Source: Chitinophagaceae bacterium UBA4411
Lineage (GTDB): Bacteria; Bacteroidota; Bacteroidia; Chitinophagales; Chitinophagaceae
NCBI GenBank assembly: GCA_002400415.1
Contig: DGQP01000004.1
Location: 191,466-255,465, forward strand
Length of the DNA: 64,000 nucleotides
Direction: 5' to 3'
Shown here: positions 60,699-64,000 of the stretch, piece by piece
How positions within the stretch are numbered: position 1 is the first letter of the stretch
Layout: each line of letters begins with the position of its first letter
Made by a program: the position numbers and the translations under genes
The notes under the pieces: generated by a model
Told to the model about the DNA's origin: nothing
What the model saw: the letters and a program-made list of their open reading frames with translations, nothing else
The model's database searches: none

Positions 60699-61490
60699 AT
60701 GCCTGCAAAACTGGTCTCCGGGATATGGATCTACCCTGTTAAATCACTGGGTGGAATAAGAATGTCTTCTGCAAAGGTTTTGCCCAAAGGACTGGAGCAT
60801 GACCGCCGTTGGATGCTGGTGGATGAGCAAAAGAAATTTATGACGCAGCGGGAATATCCGGCAATGGCTTTATTCAGGCCGGAATATACCGGTAACGGTT
60901 TCAGTATTCAATATAATGCTGATAAGATTTTGCTGCCATTTGAAACAACTTCCAACGAAATAACAGCGAATATCTGGGATGATGCAGTAACCGTACTGGA
61001 AGTAAGCCCGGAACACAGCGAGTGGTTTTCAAAAAAAATAGAAACCAACTGCAAACTGGTCGCCTTTCCGGAAAGCAACCAGCGCAATATTGACAGCAAG
61101 TATGCTCACAACGGAGAGCAGGTAAGCCTGGCCGATGGGTACCCGCTGCTCATCATCGGGCAGGCCTCATTGGATGACCTGAACAACCGCCTTGAAAAAC
61201 CGGTATCAATGGACCGGTTTCGTCCCAATCTTGTTTTTACCGGTGGCGAGCCTTACGAAGAAGATAACTGGAAGAACTTCAGCATTGGTAACTGCCGCAT
61301 GGCTGGTATAAAACCTTGCGGAAGATGTACCATTACCACGGTGGACCAGCAAACCGGGCAGAAGGGAACTGAGCCCTTAGCAACTCTTTCTGCTTATCGC
61401 GGGCAGGGTAATAAAGTTCTTTTCGGGCAGAACCTGGTTCCCTTATCAGCAGGTATCATTTCGGAAGGAGATATAATTACGATGGAATAA
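60699..61490 (+). CDS. MOSC-domain protein
   Basis: 263 residues from the ATG at 60699. N-terminal MOSC beta-barrel domain (about 1-115: SGIWIYPVKSLGGIRMSSAKVLPKGLEHDRRWMLVDEQKKFMTQREYPAMALF) and C-terminal MOSC domain (about 120-263), with YPLLIIGQASLDDLNNRL, MDRFRPNLVFTGGEPYEEDNWKNFSIGNCRMAGIKPCGRCTITTVDQQTG and VLFGQNLVPLSAGIISEGDII. The conserved Cys in KPCGRC is the presumed Mo-ligand or sulfur-binding residue of this family. Related proteins take part in reduction of N-hydroxylated compounds; the specific reaction is not shown. Single gene with its own promoter. Confidence 0.9.
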   Translation: MPAKLVSGIWIYPVKSLGGIRMSSAKVLPKGLEHDRRWMLVDEQKKFMTQREYPAMALFRPEYTGNGFSIQYNADKILLPFETTSNEITANIWDDAVTVLEVSPEHSEWFSKKIETNCKLVAFPESNQRNIDSKYAHNGEQVSLADGYPLLIIGQASLDDLNNRLEKPVSMDRFRPNLVFTGGEPYEEDNWKNFSIGNCRMAGIKPCGRCTITTVDQQTGQKGTEPLATLSAYRGQGNKVLFGQNLVPLSAGIISEGDIITME

Positions 61491-61505
61491 TGTGGATGAG
61501 AATTT

Positions 61506-62312
61506 CTACCGGATGGTAACAGCATTGTCTTTTATTGGCGGATCATATACAAACCGCACCCTTGCCGATTTTTCTTCTTTTGCACTCAGCCATAAACGGT
61601 GTTGTTTCTCCCCGGCAGTGATGATGAGGAGGGCTGTATTCGGGGGAATGCTGCCTTCGTTATCAGCAATCATCTCCACTTCGTGAAAAGTATTGGAAAG
61701 ATCAATCCGGATGAAGCTGGTAAGGGCTTTGGCCGTTAACCGCTGGTTGGAGAGTACTACTTTCTTATCCACTTTCACGGTAATGGAGTCGCCGTCAATC
61801 TCTGCATTATCATAAAAATCGAGCCGGATGGTTCCGGTATCCACTTTGATCTCCGGTATTTCTTTAAAGGAAGATTCTTTAATGCGGGTCAGTACAATCT
61901 GCCCGCCGCTGCAACCGGCGCTGCTGTTTAACACAGTGCCGCTCCAGCGACCGGTTAGTTTTTCAATGCTGCCTTCCCTGCTGTAATAAAGATCAAATTC
62001 TTTCACACAGATGCTGCAATGATAGGGGATATGCCAGGTGGTAACGGCGCCTTCCGCCACTTTTAATTTCTTTTGTTCCGGGTCAAAGTTGCCAATGAAA
62101 TTTTTCTTGACATAATTATCAATATCCTGGAAATGATAAGAATCGCCGGAAGCCGACCGGCCATTCATTTTGATCTGCAGTTCAATATTATTCTCCAGGA
62201 AACAGCCCCGCATACTTAAGGTTCCTTTCCAGGCGCCATCGAGTTGCTGCGCTGCGGCCGCCAGGGAGAAAAAGCTGCCCGTCAATATGGTAATTACTCT
62301 TTTCACTATCAT
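61506..62312 (-). CDS. Hypothetical secreted protein
   Basis: 268 residues with a signal peptide (VKRVITILTGSFFSLAAAAQ). The first part (about 22-150) is beta-rich with LDGAWKGTLSMRGCFLENNIELQIKMNGRSASGDSYHFQDIDNY, HCSICVKEF and SSAGCSGGQIVL, with Cys residues that could form disulfides. The second part (about 160-268) resembles an immunoglobulin-like domain of Bacteroidota (IRLDFYDNAEIDGDSITVKVDKKVVLSNQRLTAKALTSFIRIDLS...NTALLIITAGEKQHRLWLSAKEEKSARVRFVYD). No enzyme family is recognised. It starts 3 bp after the stop of the frameshifted DUF6629-like gene, suggesting one transcript. Confidence 0.65.
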   Translation of the reverse strand: MIVKRVITILTGSFFSLAAAAQQLDGAWKGTLSMRGCFLENNIELQIKMNGRSASGDSYHFQDIDNYVKKNFIGNFDPEQKKLKVAEGAVTTWHIPYHCSICVKEFDLYYSREGSIEKLTGRWSGTVLNSSAGCSGGQIVLTRIKESSFKEIPEIKVDTGTIRLDFYDNAEIDGDSITVKVDKKVVLSNQRLTAKALTSFIRIDLSNTFHEVEMIADNEGSIPPNTALLIITAGEKQHRLWLSAKEEKSARVRFVYDPPIKDNAVTIR

Positions 62313-62315
62313 AAT

Positions 62316-63087
62316 TTACGGAAGATTCCCCAGCCGGAAATGTGAAAATTTATTCAAGGCGAAATAAAACGCTCCAAGGGTTGCGAACCCTTGGAGCGTT
62401 TTATTTCGCAGATTGCTGATGATCCGGAGCACCACGAAGCTGAGCAGGGCTGCAAAGAAGCAACAGACCGAGATCACAAAACCATGATAGAAGCTGACGG
62501 CAAAAATGTAAGAGCCGAAAAAGACAATGCTCAGCCATTTCATTTTTTTGATGCTTGAAATTAACGGCGTGATGATTGCGGCCATGATATAGAGAATGCC
62601 AAAAACAAGGATCAGTTTCTTCACCAGTGGAGGAATGGCAAATTCATAATGAATATGCTCCATGAACAGGAGGAGTGGAAGAGCCGGGACAAGTAGGGCA
62701 GAACGGGGTGATGGCTTCCACCGGGTAACTGAACAGGATATACGAAACACCAATGGCAACAAAAGCACCGATACCCACCAGTACATTCATGATGCGTTTA
62801 CGCTTTTCATTTATTTCCAGCAGTCGCACCGTTAACGAAATCCAGAAAGGCCAGACGGCCATGGCAAAAACAAGAAAGGTATAGGTGAGAAAGGTTCGCC
62901 AGCCGGCCAGGCCGGGATCTTTTAAAGACAGCCAGAGAAAGCCTTCGGACAATTGCTGGACAGCAAAGACCAGCGGGATACTGGCAAATAAACGTTGCGG
63001 TTTTGTTTTAGCTTTTGCTACGGCCGCTACGCCGATAACACCGAGCACCGCACTGGCGCCAAAACTTGCCGTAGCAGAAAAACACAT
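62316..63087 (-). pseudogene. DUF6629-like membrane protein gene, disrupted by a frameshift
   Basis: The frame from ATG 63087 (MCFSATASFGASAVLGVIGV..., the DUF6629 opening) runs 147 codons to a TGA at 62644-62646. A second frame, offset by +1 on the minus strand, carries on from about 62700 to a stop at 62316 with typical membrane helices (PLVKKLILVFGILYIMAAIITPLI, SIVFFGSYIFAVSFYHGFVISVCCFFAALLSFVVL). Together they give a membrane protein of the usual size (about 250 residues), so one base has been gained (or two lost) in the overlap, near 62655-62700. The last 18 codons of the second frame lie in the palindrome at 62359-62409. This could be a real inactivating mutation or an assembly error; translation frameshifting is less likely as no slippery heptamer is obvious. 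Confidence 0.7.
62359..62409. repeat. Perfect 24-bp palindromic element
   Basis: Left arm 62359-62382 and right arm 62386-62409 are perfect inverted copies around a 3-nt GCG loop. The core is CTCCAAGGGTT...AACCCTTGGAG. It encodes the C-terminal end of the second frame of the DUF6629-like gene. A related copy is at 63144-63176. Confidence 0.85.
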
Positions 63088-63143
63088 GTCGTTGGTTGTT
63101 GATGAGTTGCTGTAAGATAAGTTATGTTGGGGAAAATAGAATA

Positions 63144-63176
63144 AACCCTCCAGGGGTTTAAAACCCTTGGAGAGTT
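63144..63176. repeat. Related palindromic element
   Basis: AACCCTCCAGGGGTTT (63144-63159) is inverted at 63161-63176 with two mismatches around a single base. The right arm holds AACCCTTGGAG, also present in the 62359-62409 element. A third half-copy, GGAGGGTT, is at 63199-63206. The element lies upstream of the DUF6629-like start and within an alternative longer start frame. Confidence 0.7.
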
Positions 63177-63235
63177 GCAAATATTGGAATAAGACAATGG
63201 AGGGTTAAACTCTTTTATGAATTGATGAAAAACGG

Positions 63236-63243
63236 TAAATTTG
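63236..63243 (+). promoter_or_regulatory. -7 box of the toxin-antitoxin operon
   Basis: TAAATTTG matches TAnnTTTG exactly, 16 bp before the ATG at 63259. TTTT is present at the expected -33 spacing. It supports the ATG start over the TTG at 63241. Confidence 0.5.
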
Positions 63244-63258
63244 AACAAACCTTATTGT

Positions 63259-63504
63259 ATGCCTGCAAATAAAATAAAAGAGGAATTAGCCAAGCTGATA
63301 GCAGATACCGATAATGAAGAATTGCTCTCTATGGTTAAGGAAGACCTTGTCTTTTATAAAAAATCAAAGACAATTGATATTACCGATAGCCTTTCCGACG
63401 AACAGTTGAAGGAACTTGAAAAGCTGGCTAACGAGCCGGATGAAAAGGATACCCAATCGCTGGATGAATTCAACAAGGCTACAGAGAAATGGCGTACGAA
63501 GTAA
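63259..63504 (+). CDS. Antitoxin-like protein of a RelE/ParE-type module
   Basis: 81 residues from the ATG at 63259. The N-terminal half is helical (NKIKEELAKLIADTDNEELLSMVKEDLVFYKKS), followed by DITDSLSDEQLKELEKLANEPDEKDTQSLDEFNKATEKWRTK, an acidic C-terminal stretch that would wrap the toxin. The size, acidic tail and 16-bp overlap with the downstream toxin gene are the usual layout. No DNA-binding motif is clear, so autoregulation is not shown. Its own -7 box lies upstream. Confidence 0.78.
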   Translation: MPANKIKEELAKLIADTDNEELLSMVKEDLVFYKKSKTIDITDSLSDEQLKELEKLANEPDEKDTQSLDEFNKATEKWRTK

Positions 63505-63785
63505 TCCTGAAAAAATGCTTTACCAATAAGCTGGTCAAAGTGCTGGCTTACCTGGAAAAAGAATGGTCGGCAAAAGAGGCCCAAAAATTTCTTACTAAAA
63601 CAGACAGGCTGCTGCTGCAACTGTCCGGACAACCATTCACCGGTGCTCCTTCCTTCAAAATAAAAGATGTAAGAGCTGTTTTAATTACCCGCCACAACCG
63701 GCTTTATTATATAGTGAAAGATAAGAAAGTAATTGTACTGAATATGTACGATACGAGGATGGATCCAAAGAAGAAAAAATATTAA
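63489..63785 (+). CDS. RelE/ParE-family toxin
   Basis: 98 residues, overlapping the antitoxin by 16 bp. Pattern of RelE/ParE toxins: YEVILKKCFTNKLVKVLAYLEKEWSAKEAQKFLTKTDRLLLQLSGQPFTG, then VRAVLITRHNRLYYIVKDKKVIVLNMYDTRMDPKKKKY with the basic C-terminus and beta strands that carry the toxin active surface. It is likely an mRNA interferase or gyrase poison; the sequence alone does not decide. The pair sits directly before the multi-hairpin element at 63800-63912. Confidence 0.85.
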   Translation: MAYEVILKKCFTNKLVKVLAYLEKEWSAKEAQKFLTKTDRLLLQLSGQPFTGAPSFKIKDVRAVLITRHNRLYYIVKDKKVIVLNMYDTRMDPKKKKY

Positions 63786-63799
63786 TGATGTTAACCGCC

Positions 63800-63912
63800 G
63801 GAGGCGATACAGTAAGGCTGCGAAACTGCAAGTTTCGCAGAGCTTGGAGATCTGGGATCTCTTGAAAAAAGTTAGTCCTCGCTAACCTGAGAGATTCAGC
63901 AAAGTCGCCTTC
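63800..63912. other. Multi-hairpin structured element, possible mobile palindrome or ncRNA
   Basis: An outer 8-bp stem (63800-63807 with 63905-63912, one G-U) encloses four hairpins: CTGCGAAACT/AGTTTCGCAG (63818-63840), GAGATC/GATCTC (63847-63861), GTTAG/CTAAC (about 63871-63885) and CTGA/TCAG (about 63887-63899). This can fold as a closed multi-branch shape of about 113 nt. It could be a dispersed repeat or a structured RNA. It follows the toxin gene. The last 88 bases of the window (63913-64000) hold nothing I can call. Confidence 0.5.
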
Positions 63913-64000
63913 ATTAATAGTACTGTTTCTTTAGTTATATCCTTTTTTTCAACTTTTGAATGACATGTTGGACATAGTGAAAGCTCCCCTTAATTAGTAG

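Overview
The window looks like a chromosomal segment of a Bacteroidota bacterium, probably close to Chitinophagaceae. Evidence: two outer-membrane TonB receptors with carboxypeptidase-regulatory-like N-termini, a NagB/LmbE-type fusion, secreted proteins ending in the leucine-zipper tail typical of Bacteroidota surface proteins, many short lipoproteins, promoters of the TTTG / TAnnTTTG type, almost no Shine-Dalgarno sites, and an in-frame LPVRQAG palindrome. This placement is inference from sequence features; no database was searched. Only one RNA gene is visible (tRNA-Arg, anticodon ACG). I see no CRISPR array, prophage, intact IS or replication origin.

Layout. 1-2.9 kb: end of one and all of a second repeat-rich secreted surface protein, with a tiny secreted ORF between them. 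3-11.5 kb, minus strand: an RND efflux operon (TolC-like, adaptor, pump, PII-like protein, YgaP-like 59-residue membrane protein) flanked on both sides by two paralogous membrane-anchored coiled-coil proteins. 11.7-16.1 kb: holA, rlmH and a pair of M16 peptidases (one with the zinc site, one without). 16.2-23.9 kb: FecR-like/TPR protein and CHASE2 protein, divergent from a caspase-TPR protein, then a membrane-bound AraC regulator and a receiver-only response regulator. 24-30.3 kb: amino-sugar operon (CocE-like hydrolase, GH20 hexosaminidase, NagB-LmbE fusion). 30.4-35.1 kb: SnoaL-like protein, two pirins with an FMN reductase, glycosylasparaginase-type enzyme and CutC. 35.2-38.5 kb: large Oar-like TonB receptor.

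38.6-48.1 kb is the most coherent accessory locus: two divergent operons. The minus arm has an MFS sugar/nucleoside permease, two Tat-exported TIM-barrel proteins, a GMC oxidoreductase and its Tat-exported small subunit. The plus arm has a Gfo/Idh/MocA dehydrogenase, a third TIM-barrel protein, two monohaem c-type cytochrome lipoproteins and a DUF1080 (3-keto-disaccharide hydrolase family) lipoprotein. Together they read as periplasmic C3-oxidation of a glycoside with electrons passed to cytochrome c, cleavage of the 3-keto product, uptake and cytoplasmic reduction/isomerisation. A perfect LacI-type palindrome sits just before the plus-arm start codon.

48.1-64 kb is mostly housekeeping: pyruvate kinase and phosphofructokinase, an RmlD-like reductase, a second TonB receptor, arginase, two tandem universal stress proteins, a MOSC protein, a frameshifted DUF6629-like membrane gene carrying a perfect 24-bp palindrome, a RelE/ParE-type toxin-antitoxin pair, and a terminal multi-hairpin element.
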